Assembly (NCBI RefSeq): GCF_001643305.1
Contig: NZ_LSGW01000044.1
Location: 1 to 64,000, forward strand
Length of the DNA stretch: 64,000 nucleotides
Reading direction: 5' to 3'
From: Aeromonas salmonicida subsp. salmonicida
GTDB lineage: Bacteria > Pseudomonadota > Gammaproteobacteria > Enterobacterales > Aeromonadaceae
Shown piece after piece: positions 1 through 7,569 of the stretch; the stretch's first letter is position 1; every line of letters starts with the position of its first letter. Position numbers and translations under genes: made by a program. The notes beneath the pieces were generated by a model. It had not been told where the DNA came from and did not search any database. It saw only the letters and a program-made list of their open reading frames with translations.

Positions 1-84
1 TCAACGGCCGATACCCTGGGTCCGGCCACCGAACTGCTGCTGCGCTGTCTGCGCAACGAATATCAGACCGATAACGACAAGTAA
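1..84 (+). CDS. 3' end of an unidentified gene (partial at window edge)
   Basis: An open frame enters from the left edge and ends with TAA at 82-84, giving 27 residues whose core reads GPATELLLRCLRNEYQ. I do not recognise the family; the Leu/Arg-rich amphipathic end would suit the last helix of a cytoplasmic or regulatory protein, but that is a guess. The same 84 bases recur at 127-210. I cannot tell whether this copy is the true gene end or already a duplicate, because the upstream part lies outside the window. Confidence 0.4.
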   Translation, partial: STADTLGPATELLLRCLRNEYQTDNDK

Positions 85-126
85 CCTCGGTCAGCGACAG
101 CGATACTGATATCTCAGCTCACGCCA

Positions 127-210
127 TCAACGGCCGATACCCTGGGCCCTGCTACCGAACTGCTGCTGCGCTGTCTGCGCAACGAATATCAGACCGATAA
201 CGACAAATAA
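127..210 (+). repeat. Second copy of the upstream gene's 3' tail
   Basis: These 84 bases repeat 1-84 at an offset of exactly 126 bases (42 codons), so both copies share one reading frame and both end in TAA. The copies differ at four positions (GGT/GGC, CCG/CCT, GCC/GCT, AAG/AAA). All four are third-codon, synonymous changes. The frame between the copies (85-126) is also open. This looks like a duplicated or recombined coding end rather than a random intergenic repeat. Confidence 0.75.
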
Positions 211-265
211 GCCCAAGCCGTCAGGCTGCCTGCGTCACCCATCGCCAACCGGTCACAGACCCGCC

Positions 266-1438
266 TCACACATTGGGTACCCGCCAGCAGGCGGCCAGTG
301 CCGCCATCGCCAGTGCGGTCGCCACCATGAAGACACCGTGAAAGCTCCAGATCTCGGCCACGGTTCCGGCTATGGCCCCCGCCATGATGGAACCGGTGCG
401 TATGCTGTTGGCAAACAGGGTAGTCGCCACCCCGGCGCGCCCCGGCATCAGATCCTGGAAGTAGGACATGCCGATCCCCGCGACTATGCCGATGAAGATG
501 GCGTTGAGCAGTTGCAGCGCTATGAGGGCAGGCTGGCTCGACAGGGTGACCAGCCCCACGTAGAAAAACACCCCGGCCAGCACGGCCACCAGCATCATGG
601 GGCGCTTGCCAAAGCGCTGGGTGTAGTAGCCTGCCAGCAACATGAAGGGGATTTCCAGGGCCGCAGCCGTGCCCATCAACACACCCGCCAGTTTCTCCTC
701 CAGCCCCAGCTCGCGGGTAATGTAGAGCGGCATGTTGATGAGATACATGCTGTTGCAGGTCCACATCAGGGTGGAGGCGATAAACAGTGCCCGCACCGAC
801 GGGTCCCGCCAGCTGCTGACGCGTTCCACCTCGTTATTTGGCGTGGGCAACGGCAGGGAGGGCAGCCAGCGCCACACCACCAGCGCGCAGACAAGGTAGG
901 CAAAGGCGGAGGCGAGATACATCACCTCGAACCCATAGCCGATGGCCAGCGCGAAGGCGATGGGGGGACCAATCACCCAGGCCAGGGAAAACTGGGCCCG
1001 CAGCACTGAGCTGAACATGTCCGCTCGCTTGTTGCGGCTGTCGGCATATTCACGGGCCAGGGCAAACAGCTGGGGGCTGGCAGTAGCTGCCAGACTGGCC
1101 AGCACGACCCCCAGGCTCACCAGCAGCCAGTAGTTGCGATTCCAGGCGAACAGCAGGGAGAGCACTACACCCGCGAAGCAGCAGCGCAGGATCAGCTGCT
1201 TGCGATCCCCCTTGCTGTCGGAGCGGTGGCCGAGCCACTGGCTGATGAGGATGCCGACCACAGCGTTGACGGTGTAAAAGAGCCCGACCAGCAAGGGGCG
1301 CACCTGCACCTCTTCGGCCAGAAACAGGCTCAAGGTCGGTACCTGGAGCGCTACTGCAACTCCGGTCATAAAGGTCACGGCCAGAAAAGAGAGGGAGACG
1401 GGATCACGCCTCTGCAGGGCTGTGGTCAGCAAGCTCAT
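266..1438 (-). CDS. setB: SET-family sugar efflux transporter (MFS)
   Basis: This 390-residue inner-membrane protein has about 12 hydrophobic segments and the length of E. coli SetA/SetB. The N-terminal stretch contains LQVPTLSLFL, GLFYTVNAV and RSDSKGDR; the last is the MFS loop 2-3 motif. Further on are ALAREYADSRNKR and the mid-protein LMWTCNSMYLI with GTAAALEIPFMLLAGYY, all characteristic of the sugar efflux transporter group. Family members export lactose, glucose and sugar analogues in exchange for protons; the substrate here is not known. It is transcribed divergently from the PatB-like gene across about 160 bp. SetA and SetB cannot be separated from sequence alone, so the symbol is provisional. 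Confidence 0.85.
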   Translation of the reverse strand: MSLLTTALQRRDPVSLSFLAVTFMTGVAVALQVPTLSLFLAEEVQVRPLLVGLFYTVNAVVGILISQWLGHRSDSKGDRKQLILRCCFAGVVLSLLFAWNRNYWLLVSLGVVLASLAATASPQLFALAREYADSRNKRADMFSSVLRAQFSLAWVIGPPIAFALAIGYGFEVMYLASAFAYLVCALVVWRWLPSLPLPTPNNEVERVSSWRDPSVRALFIASTLMWTCNSMYLINMPLYITRELGLEEKLAGVLMGTAAALEIPFMLLAGYYTQRFGKRPMMLVAVLAGVFFYVGLVTLSSQPALIALQLLNAIFIGIVAGIGMSYFQDLMPGRAGVATTLFANSIRTGSIMAGAIAGTVAEIWSFHGVFMVATALAMAALAACWRVPNV

Positions 1439-1539
1439 AGGATTACCACTGGATTGGGGGATAAAAACTGGCCAAAATTCGGCAAGTGCATGAAATGGCG
1501 CCGCTTATTTTATGTCATTATCAAGAGTTACCTCAAGGC

Positions 1540-1568
1540 TTGCGACCCCGCGCCCGACCCCGTACATT
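1540..1568 (+). promoter_or_regulatory. Candidate sigma-70 promoter for the PatB-like gene
   Basis: TTGCGA at 1540-1545 and TACATT at 1563-1568 are separated by 17 bases, about 30 bases before the ATG. It is the best -35/-10 pair in the divergent intergenic region. No operator was recognised. Confidence 0.35.
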
Positions 1569-1599
1569 GAAAGCCCACTGGCCAGTATAAGGATTTCAC

Positions 1600-2739
1600 A
1601 TGTTTGATTTTGACCGGGAAATAGATCGTCGCGACACCATGAGCCTGAAATGGGACAAGTACAAAGGCGAGGACGTGCTGCCCATGTGGGTTGCCGACAC
1701 CGACTTTGTCTCGCCGCCCGCCGTCGTCGAGGCCCTCACCAAGCGGGTCGCCCACGGTATCTTCGGTTACTCGCGCCCCTCTGCCCGGCTGATCGAACTC
1801 ATCATGGCGCGTCTGGCCAGCCGCTACGGCTGGACCATACAGCCAGAGTGGCTCATCTTCCTGCCCGGCGTGGTACCAGGTCTGAACCTGGCGTGCAAAG
1901 CCTGGAGCCAGCAAGGCCGCGGCATCATCACCCCCAAGCCGGTCTACTACCCCTTCCTGCAAGCCCCCGGTTTCAACGACCGTCCCCTGCTCACAGTCCC
2001 CATGGTGGAAGAGGCGGGTCGCTGGGTGCTGGATCTGGAAGCGCTGGAACGTCAGGCCCCGTTTGGTGATCTGCTGCTGCTGTGCAACCCGCACAACCCG
2101 GGTGGGACAGTGTTTACCCGCGAGGAGCTCGAAGCCATCGATGCCATCGCCGAGCGCCACAATCTGGTGGTCTGCTCGGACGAGATCCATTGCGATCTGC
2201 TGCTGGACAAAAATGCCCGTCACATACCCTATGGCGCCGTCAGCCCGGAAGCCGCCGATCGCTGCGCCGTCATGATGGCACCGAGCAAGACCTTCAATAT
2301 TGCGGGTCTGTGCTGCGCCTTCGCCGTGGTGCCCAACGCCCGCCTGCGCCTCAAGCTGCAACAGGCAATGCGCGGCATCAGCGCCGACGTCAACCTGCTG
2401 GGCTTTGTCGCGGCCGAAGCGGCCTATGAAGGGGGCGACCCCTGGCTTGCCGAACAGCTCGACTATCTGGCTGCCAATCTGGCGCTGATCGAGCAGGCGG
2501 TCGCCCGCTGGCCTGGCGTCACGCTGGCGCGCCATCAGGCGACCTACCTCGCCTGGATCGATGTCAGTGCGCTCGGGCTCGACGATCCCATCGCCTTCTT
2601 CGAACAGGCGGAAGTGGGACTCTCCCCCGGCGCCCAGTTCGGCAATGGCCAGTTCGTGCGGCTCAACTTCGGTTGCACCAGAGCACGGCTGACCGAAGCA
2701 CTGGCTCGGATGGAGAAAGCGATCCAGACTCGCATCTGA
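1600..2739 (+). CDS. patB: MalY/PatB-type PLP-dependent C-S lyase (cystathionine beta-lyase family)
   Basis: This 379-residue fold-type I aminotransferase belongs to the MalY/PatB branch, whose members cleave cystathionine or cysteine S-conjugates to a thiol, pyruvate and ammonia. The start shows the branch signature: FDREIDRRDT followed by LPMWVADTDF at about 27-36. NPHNPGG (163-169) supplies the cofactor-ring Asn, SDEIH (193-197) the Asp, and SKTFN the Schiff-base Lys230. The C-terminal VRLNFGC holds the carboxylate-binding Arg. A purine-rich AAGGA precedes the ATG by about 6 bases. E. coli MalY also represses MalT; a malS-like gene lies 6 kb downstream, but nothing in the sequence shows a functional link. 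The exact substrate is not determinable. Confidence 0.85.
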   Translation: MFDFDREIDRRDTMSLKWDKYKGEDVLPMWVADTDFVSPPAVVEALTKRVAHGIFGYSRPSARLIELIMARLASRYGWTIQPEWLIFLPGVVPGLNLACKAWSQQGRGIITPKPVYYPFLQAPGFNDRPLLTVPMVEEAGRWVLDLEALERQAPFGDLLLLCNPHNPGGTVFTREELEAIDAIAERHNLVVCSDEIHCDLLLDKNARHIPYGAVSPEAADRCAVMMAPSKTFNIAGLCCAFAVVPNARLRLKLQQAMRGISADVNLLGFVAAEAAYEGGDPWLAEQLDYLAANLALIEQAVARWPGVTLARHQATYLAWIDVSALGLDDPIAFFEQAEVGLSPGAQFGNGQFVRLNFGCTRARLTEALARMEKAIQTRI

Positions 2740-2805
2740 CGGCAATAGCGTATATTTTTGCAGCTGCATGTCGGCGGCAACCAACTACGCTTGAGCGCAG
2801 TCGTT

Positions 2806-2839
2806 GCGGGCCACAATGGTTGACTCCATTGTGGCCCGC
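2806..2839. other. Perfect 14-bp inverted repeat
   Basis: GCGGGCCACAATGG at 2806-2819 and its exact reverse complement at 2826-2839 flank a 6-base loop. No T-run follows on either strand. It could be a transcript-stabilising hairpin or a protein-binding site between the PatB-like gene and the TAXI receptor gene. Confidence 0.6.
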
Positions 2840-2868
2840 CGCTGAATAGACAACATGAGACATCATAC

Positions 2869-2894
2869 GGGATGGGCCAGGCCCATCCCTTTTA
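2869..2894 (+). terminator. Rho-independent terminator after the PatB-like gene
   Basis: GGGATGGGCC and GGCCCATCCC form a nearly closed palindrome followed by TTTT. An in-frame ATG at 2872 lies inside the stem, which is why the later ATG at 2917 is preferred as the start of the next gene. Confidence 0.55.
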
Positions 2895-2916
2895 TCAGCC
2901 ATTGATCCGGTTCACT

Positions 2917-4197
2917 ATGTACCCAAGCCCCTTGCACCACCTGCCTGCCCTGCTACGAATCACCCTGCCCTGGCTGGCTGCTGCCCTGGCACTGCCCCTG
3001 CACGCCACCACGCCCACCAATCTCACCATTGGCACAGGAGCGCTCAACGGCGTCTACTATCCGACCGGAGGCGCCATCTGCCGCTTGCTGAACGAAGAGA
3101 GTGCCAGCAAGGGGCTGCACTGTTCGGTGCAGAGCACCTCAGGTTCGCTGGCCAACTTGAAGGAGCTTGGCCAAGGCAAAATCCAGCTGGCACTGGTGCA
3201 GTCGGATGTGGTTCATCATGCCGCCAAGGGCACGGGCCCCTTCGTGGGCCAGCCGCCCAACGACCGGCTTCGCAGCCTGTTCAGGCTCCATCAGGAGTCG
3301 CTGACCCTGCTTGCCAGCGCCACCAGCAGCATCACTACCCTGGCTGATATCGAAGGCAAGCGGGTCGATCTGGGCAACCCGGGCTCGGGGGAGCGCGTCA
3401 CCAGTCAGGCTCTGCTCGATGCCATGGGTTGGCAGGCAAGCAGCTTTGCCCCCGTCATCCCGGCCGCAGTCAACAGTCGGCTGGAAGGGCTCTGCGATGG
3501 CACTCTGGACGCCGCTTTCGTGGTGGCGGGCCACCCCAATCAGGGCATAGGGGACCTGACTGGTCGCTGCAAGGCGCGTATCATCCCTATCGAAGGGGAG
3601 CAGATCGACCGCCTGCTCAAACACCACCCTTACTATCAGCACAGCCGGATCGGCGCCAACCTCTATCCCGGACAGCTCACCAGCGTCAGTACCTTCGCCG
3701 TTACCGCCGAGTTGATCGCACTGGACAGCCTGCCCGAAGCCGAGGTGCGCACAGTGCGAGATGTGCTGACCGCGCGGCTCAAGCAATTTACCCGATTGCA
3801 CCCGGCACTGACGCCCCTCACCCAGGACTCCATGCTGGCCGCGGCAGACGTACCGCGCCATCCGGGCATGGAAGACGCTGCTCTGCCACTGCCGTCACTG
3901 ACACCTGAATCCCTCACTGCCTCTGCGACAGAAGTGTCGGCGGCAACCCCCGCAATGGAAGCGGCCTCGGCTGCGCACGCCAGCAGCGAGGTGACAGTTC
4001 CCCCGGCGGGCACATCAGCCCCGGTGGCAACCCAGCCCGTCGCGGTACCGCCCGCCTCGGCGGCAGTCTCTCCGGCAGCGGTTGCCACTGGGGCGACAAG
4101 CGACACAAAAGGGGGCTCGCCAAGCGCGGCCGGTGCAACGAATGACGCGAGCCAGCCCTTGCCCGCCGCGCCCTCGGCGAGCATCCCCACCCAGTGA
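2917..4197 (+). CDS. TAXI-family TRAP transporter solute-binding protein with Ala/Pro/Ser-rich tail
   Basis: The protein has 426 residues. A signal peptide (hydrophobic LPWLAAALALPLHA) exports it to the periplasm. The mature part opens with IGTGALNGVYYPTGGAIC, the TAXI signature. SGSLANLKELGQGKIQLALVQSD and IEGKRVDLGNPGSGER follow, which is typical of TRAP-associated extracytoplasmic receptors of the TAXI type. The folded part ends near residue 320. About 110 residues of low-complexity Ala/Pro/Ser/Thr follow and are not part of the family's usual length. TAXI receptors normally pair with a fused DctQM permease, but none is encoded nearby, so this may be an orphan or use a distant permease. 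The ligand is unknown. The start at 2917 is chosen over 2872, which is in a terminator stem. Confidence 0.8.
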   Translation: MYPSPLHHLPALLRITLPWLAAALALPLHATTPTNLTIGTGALNGVYYPTGGAICRLLNEESASKGLHCSVQSTSGSLANLKELGQGKIQLALVQSDVVHHAAKGTGPFVGQPPNDRLRSLFRLHQESLTLLASATSSITTLADIEGKRVDLGNPGSGERVTSQALLDAMGWQASSFAPVIPAAVNSRLEGLCDGTLDAAFVVAGHPNQGIGDLTGRCKARIIPIEGEQIDRLLKHHPYYQHSRIGANLYPGQLTSVSTFAVTAELIALDSLPEAEVRTVRDVLTARLKQFTRLHPALTPLTQDSMLAAADVPRHPGMEDAALPLPSLTPESLTASATEVSAATPAMEAASAAHASSEVTVPPAGTSAPVATQPVAVPPASAAVSPAAVATGATSDTKGGSPSAAGATNDASQPLPAAPSASIPTQ

Positions 4198-4219
4198 TAC
4201 TGTGGATACCCAAGGCAAA

Positions 4220-4251
4220 GAGGCCACCCATACGGGCGGCCTCTTTTTTTT
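4220..4251 (+). terminator. Rho-independent terminator of the TAXI gene
   Basis: GAGGCC...GGCCTC with inner CCC/GGG pairs is followed by a run of eight Ts, 20 bases after the stop codon. Confidence 0.85.
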
Positions 4252-4398
4252 GTATCGTTTTATATCCCTTGGCCCGGCACACACAGCGGGAATGAAGGCG
4301 ATAGATATACCGTTTATTTCAGCCGTCAAACCTTGCCTGTTGTCGGTTGTGATCGCGGCCGGACAAGCGACAACTCCCTCGGCCTATCCGAAACCGGC

Positions 4399-5319
4399 TC
4401 AGCGCTCAGCCGTGGGCTGCGGTGGATAGTAGGCATCCGGCCTTTGTATCTCCTCCTCCACCCAGTGCAGCAGCTGCTTGATGGCCCGTGACAACACCTG
4501 GTTCTGACGCACCACGTACCCTAAGCTGGTGCCGGGAAAGTCGGTCAATCTGGTCACGGAAGCGGTGAGTTTGAGGCGCGGATGGAGCGAGAAGTCCGGT
4601 ACTATGGCCACCCCGAATCCCGCCTCGGCCCAGTCGAGCTGGGCATCCACGCTGCCCACTTCCATGATGCGACAAGTAGGCAAACCGAGCAGAGGCAAGG
4701 AAGGGTCTATCAGCGCCCGGGTACGGGTATCGTGACCAAGCAGGATCAGGGTCGGCTCATCGAGGGGATCGCTCTCTCCCGCCTTCGCCCGCGCTTGCCA
4801 GCGGGCCAAGCCGTGTCCCAGCGCGCACCAGGTCACTTGCTGCAACTCTGTGTAGAACAGAGGTTCGCTGCGCTTTTGCGCCATCACGAAGCCAAGGTCC
4901 GCCTTGCCAGCCTTGACCAGCTCGGCCGCCTGATCCGAAGTGGTATTGAACAAGGTGAGGTCGATGCCGGGAAACTCCTGCTTGAAACGCTGGAACGGCT
5001 GGATCAGCAGCAAGCGGGAAATGATGTCGCTGGCGGCGATGGCGAGCGTGCCCTGACTCAGCTGATTGAGGGCATTGAGGTCTGATTGGCACAACAGCAA
5101 CTCATTGATGGCGCGCTCGGCGCTTTGCAACAGGCGCTCCCCCGCCTGGGTCAGCCGGAACGGGCTGCGTTCAATCAGCTTGACCCGTGTAGCCTGCTCC
5201 AGATTTTTGAGGTGCAGGCTGACATTGGGCTGGGTCATGTGCAGTTCGGTGGCGGTGTGGCCGAAGTGCTGCAACCGTGCCAGGGTGACGAAGGTTTGCA
5301 GCCAGTGAATATCCAGCAT
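4399..5319 (-). CDS. LysR-family transcriptional regulator, divergent from purA paralogue
   Basis: This 306-residue LysR-type regulator has an N-terminal winged helix-turn-helix (about 2-60: WLQTFVTLARLQHFGHTA, then PNVSLHLKNLE) and a periplasmic-binding-protein-like effector domain from about 90. The start at MLDIHW is preferred over an upstream in-frame ATG seven codons earlier, because LysR proteins begin close to the first helix. It reads away from the adenylosuccinate synthetase paralogue at 5501. A TTATC-N11-GATAA palindrome lies between them, which by LysR convention marks this regulator as the likely controller of that gene. The effector is unknown; a purine or nucleotide intermediate is a reasonable guess only. 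Confidence 0.9.
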   Translation of the reverse strand: MLDIHWLQTFVTLARLQHFGHTATELHMTQPNVSLHLKNLEQATRVKLIERSPFRLTQAGERLLQSAERAINELLLCQSDLNALNQLSQGTLAIAASDIISRLLLIQPFQRFKQEFPGIDLTLFNTTSDQAAELVKAGKADLGFVMAQKRSEPLFYTELQQVTWCALGHGLARWQARAKAGESDPLDEPTLILLGHDTRTRALIDPSLPLLGLPTCRIMEVGSVDAQLDWAEAGFGVAIVPDFSLHPRLKLTASVTRLTDFPGTSLGYVVRQNQVLSRAIKQLLHWVEEEIQRPDAYYPPQPTAER

Positions 5320-5416
5320 GGGGATCCTCTTGTTTTCCACCTATGCGCACCTTATGCCGGCCAGTGCTGCAACACAGGTGTCTTGCCGATAACGCTGTCG
5401 TAATTATATGGTTCTC

Positions 5417-5437
5417 TTATCGGAATTATAAAGATAA
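5417..5437. promoter_or_regulatory. T-N11-A LysR-type operator
   Basis: TTATC at 5417-5421 and GATAA at 5433-5437 are exact reverse complements separated by 11 bases. This is the classical LysR recognition geometry, placed between the divergent LysR gene and the purA paralogue in an AT-rich stretch. Confidence 0.55.
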
Positions 5438-5500
5438 TTAATTTTTCTAATCTGCCTTAGCCTCCTAGGATGAACGCCTAACGTCTTAGGAGAAAGAGTC

Positions 5501-6757
5501 ATGTCGTCTATCGTAGTCGTAGGTGCTAACTGGGGTGATGAAGGCAAAGGCCGCATCGTCGATTATCTGGCAGGTCAATCCGCCGCCAGCATCCGTTTTC
5601 AGGGCGGCAACAACGCCGGCCACACCGTCGTCAACGACCTGGGCACCTTCAAGCTGCACCAGTTGCCGAGCGGCGTATTCAACCCGGAGTGCCTAGTTGT
5701 CCTCGGCCCTGGCATGGTCATCAGCCCGGAGCCATTGACCCGCGAGCTGGCTGAAGTGAAAGCCGCCGGCGTGACCCCTAAACTAGCCATCTCTGATCGC
5801 GCTACCTTCTGCCTGCCGATCCATGCGCTGGAAGATACCCTGGAAGAAGTCCGTCTGGGTGATGGCGCCTATGGCTCCACCCGTCAGGGCATTGCACCGG
5901 CTTACGGTGATCGGGTCATGAAAAAAGCGATCCTGGTCGGCTGGCTGAAACAGCCTGAAGTGCTGGTCGAGCGCATCCAGTTCTTCCTCGACTGGAAACT
6001 GCCGCAGCTCAAAGCCCTCTACCCGAGCTTCGAGTTCAGCCAGACCGCCCAGGAAATGGCCGACTGGCTGCTGGAAGTGTCCGCTCCCTGGATCGACGCC
6101 GTCTGCAACGTCAGCGAGCCGCTCAAGGCCATCCAGGCCAAGAATGGCACCCTGCTGTTCGAAGCCCAGCTGGGCGCCGGCCGTGATCTCATCTACGGCG
6201 AATACCCCTGGGTGACCTCTTCCCACGTTTCCGGCGCTTACGCCGGCATCGGTGGCGGCCTGCCAGCCCTGCGCCCCGAGCGCGTGATTGCCGTGGCCAA
6301 GGCGTTCAGTACCTCTGTTGGTACCGGCACCCTGATCACCGCCATGGAGAACCAGGAAGAGTTCCGCAAGTTCGCCAACGAGTTCGGTGCCACCACTGGC
6401 CGTCCCCGTGACATCGGCTACTTCGACGCCGTTGCTACCAAGCAGGGTCTGGAGATCCAGGCCGCCAACGAGATCGCCCTGACCAAGCTGGACTGCCTCT
6501 CCGGCATGCCGGATCTGAAGATCTGTGTGGCCTACGAAGGTGCCAACACCGAGAACCCGATCTGGCCACAGACCGCCGGTCTGAAGCCGGTGTACGAGTC
6601 CATGGAAGCCTGGAGCGAAGACATCTCCCACATCCGCAAGTTTGAAGACTTGCCCAAGGCTGCCCAGCACTATGTGCTGCGTATCGAAGCCCTGCTGGGT
6701 GTGCCGGTTCCCATGGTCTCCGTCGGCCCGGGTCGCGAGCAGATGATACTGCGCTAA
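5501..6757 (+). CDS. purA: Adenylosuccinate synthetase paralogue (PurA-like)
   Basis: The protein has 418 residues and the fold motifs of PurA, which joins IMP and aspartate with GTP hydrolysis. GDEGKGR (12-18) carries the catalytic Asp13 and P-loop Lys16. GGNNAGHT (35-42) carries His41, and LTKLD near residue 330 is the guanine-specificity motif. It departs from housekeeping PurA in several places. The usual GTT.RGIGPAY is GSTRQGIAPAYGDR, and the arginine loop reads TTGRPRDIGYFD. It sits alone, divergent from a LysR regulator, whereas housekeeping purA in related bacteria lies near hflC/nsrR. A second purA is therefore likely elsewhere in this genome. AGGAGA precedes the ATG. Asp13 is retained, unlike the phage PurZ enzymes, so IMP/aspartate ligation remains the best guess. 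Confidence 0.8.
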   Translation: MSSIVVVGANWGDEGKGRIVDYLAGQSAASIRFQGGNNAGHTVVNDLGTFKLHQLPSGVFNPECLVVLGPGMVISPEPLTRELAEVKAAGVTPKLAISDRATFCLPIHALEDTLEEVRLGDGAYGSTRQGIAPAYGDRVMKKAILVGWLKQPEVLVERIQFFLDWKLPQLKALYPSFEFSQTAQEMADWLLEVSAPWIDAVCNVSEPLKAIQAKNGTLLFEAQLGAGRDLIYGEYPWVTSSHVSGAYAGIGGGLPALRPERVIAVAKAFSTSVGTGTLITAMENQEEFRKFANEFGATTGRPRDIGYFDAVATKQGLEIQAANEIALTKLDCLSGMPDLKICVAYEGANTENPIWPQTAGLKPVYESMEAWSEDISHIRKFEDLPKAAQHYVLRIEALLGVPVPMVSVGPGREQMILR

Positions 6758-6786
6758 GCCGCCTGCTCTTCTGTCAGCACAATGTC

Positions 6787-6814
6787 AAAACCGGCCTCCA
6801 TGAGGCCGGTTTTT
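6787..6814 (+). terminator. Terminator of the purA paralogue
   Basis: AAAACCGGCCTC and GAGGCCGGTTTT form a 12-bp stem with a CAT loop, ending in Ts. It begins 30 bases after the stop codon. Confidence 0.9.
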
Positions 6815-7021
6815 ATGGCCGCCACACCACGAGCTGGCCCACTCCCTTGCCACCTCGCCGTCCCAATCCTCCCCCTTCCAGATGCAGTTCAGCTCACAAT
6901 CAGCCACCTGAAACCTGATATTGAGCCTTGATGTTGCACCAGGCTGCCCCTCCTTCGCTAGACTGATCCCCTCATCAGGATCCCCCCATGGAGATCCCCT
7001 CATCCATAAAGGAGCACCACA

Positions 7022-7558
7022 ATGAAATTACCCCTGCGTTCCGCCCTGCTCTCCCTGCTGTGCGTGGCGGCCCTGCCCGCCTCTGCCATGACCTTGAAGA
7101 GCACGGACATCCAGGAAGGTCAGCTGATGGACAAGGCGTTCAGCTTCAACGGCTTCGGCTGCAAGGGGGAAAACCGCTCGCCCCAGCTGAGCTGGCAGGA
7201 CCTGCCGGCCGGCACCAGGAGCGTCGCCATCACGGCCTATGATCCCGATGCCCCCACCGGCAGCGGCTGGTGGCACTGGCTGGTGGTGAACCTGCCCGCC
7301 AATCAGAGCGAGCTGGCCAGCAACGCCTCCGGCAAACTCAAACAAGGGCTGGAGCTCGGAACCGACTTCGGCAGCCAGGGCTACGGCGGCCCCTGTCCGC
7401 CCGCCGGGCATGGCATGCACCGCTACCAGTTCACCGCCTGGGCTTTGCCTCAGGATCTCGAGGTCAAGGCAGATACCCCGCCCGCCATGGTAGGCTACAT
7501 GCTCAATGCCATGGCGCTGGGCAAGGCCACCCTGACCGCCACCTTCGTCACCCCCTAG
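7022..7558 (+). CDS. YbhB/YbcL-family PEBP-like protein, exported
   Basis: This 178-residue member of the phosphatidylethanolamine-binding-like (Raf kinase inhibitor-like) family resembles E. coli YbhB/YbcL. It has a clear signal peptide (KLPLRSALLSLLCVAALPASA), so it is likely periplasmic, as YbcL is. Family hallmarks are ENRSPQLSWQDLPAGTRS, YDPDAPTGSGWWHWLVVNLP and GPCPPAGHGMHRYQF, which line the anion-binding pocket. GGAG precedes the ATG at good spacing. The AraC-type gene follows after only 11 bases, so the two are probably co-transcribed. The biological role of bacterial PEBP proteins is not settled. Confidence 0.9.
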   Translation: MKLPLRSALLSLLCVAALPASAMTLKSTDIQEGQLMDKAFSFNGFGCKGENRSPQLSWQDLPAGTRSVAITAYDPDAPTGSGWWHWLVVNLPANQSELASNASGKLKQGLELGTDFGSQGYGGPCPPAGHGMHRYQFTAWALPQDLEVKADTPPAMVGYMLNAMALGKATLTATFVTP

Positions 7559-7569
7559 GAGCCCGCCGG

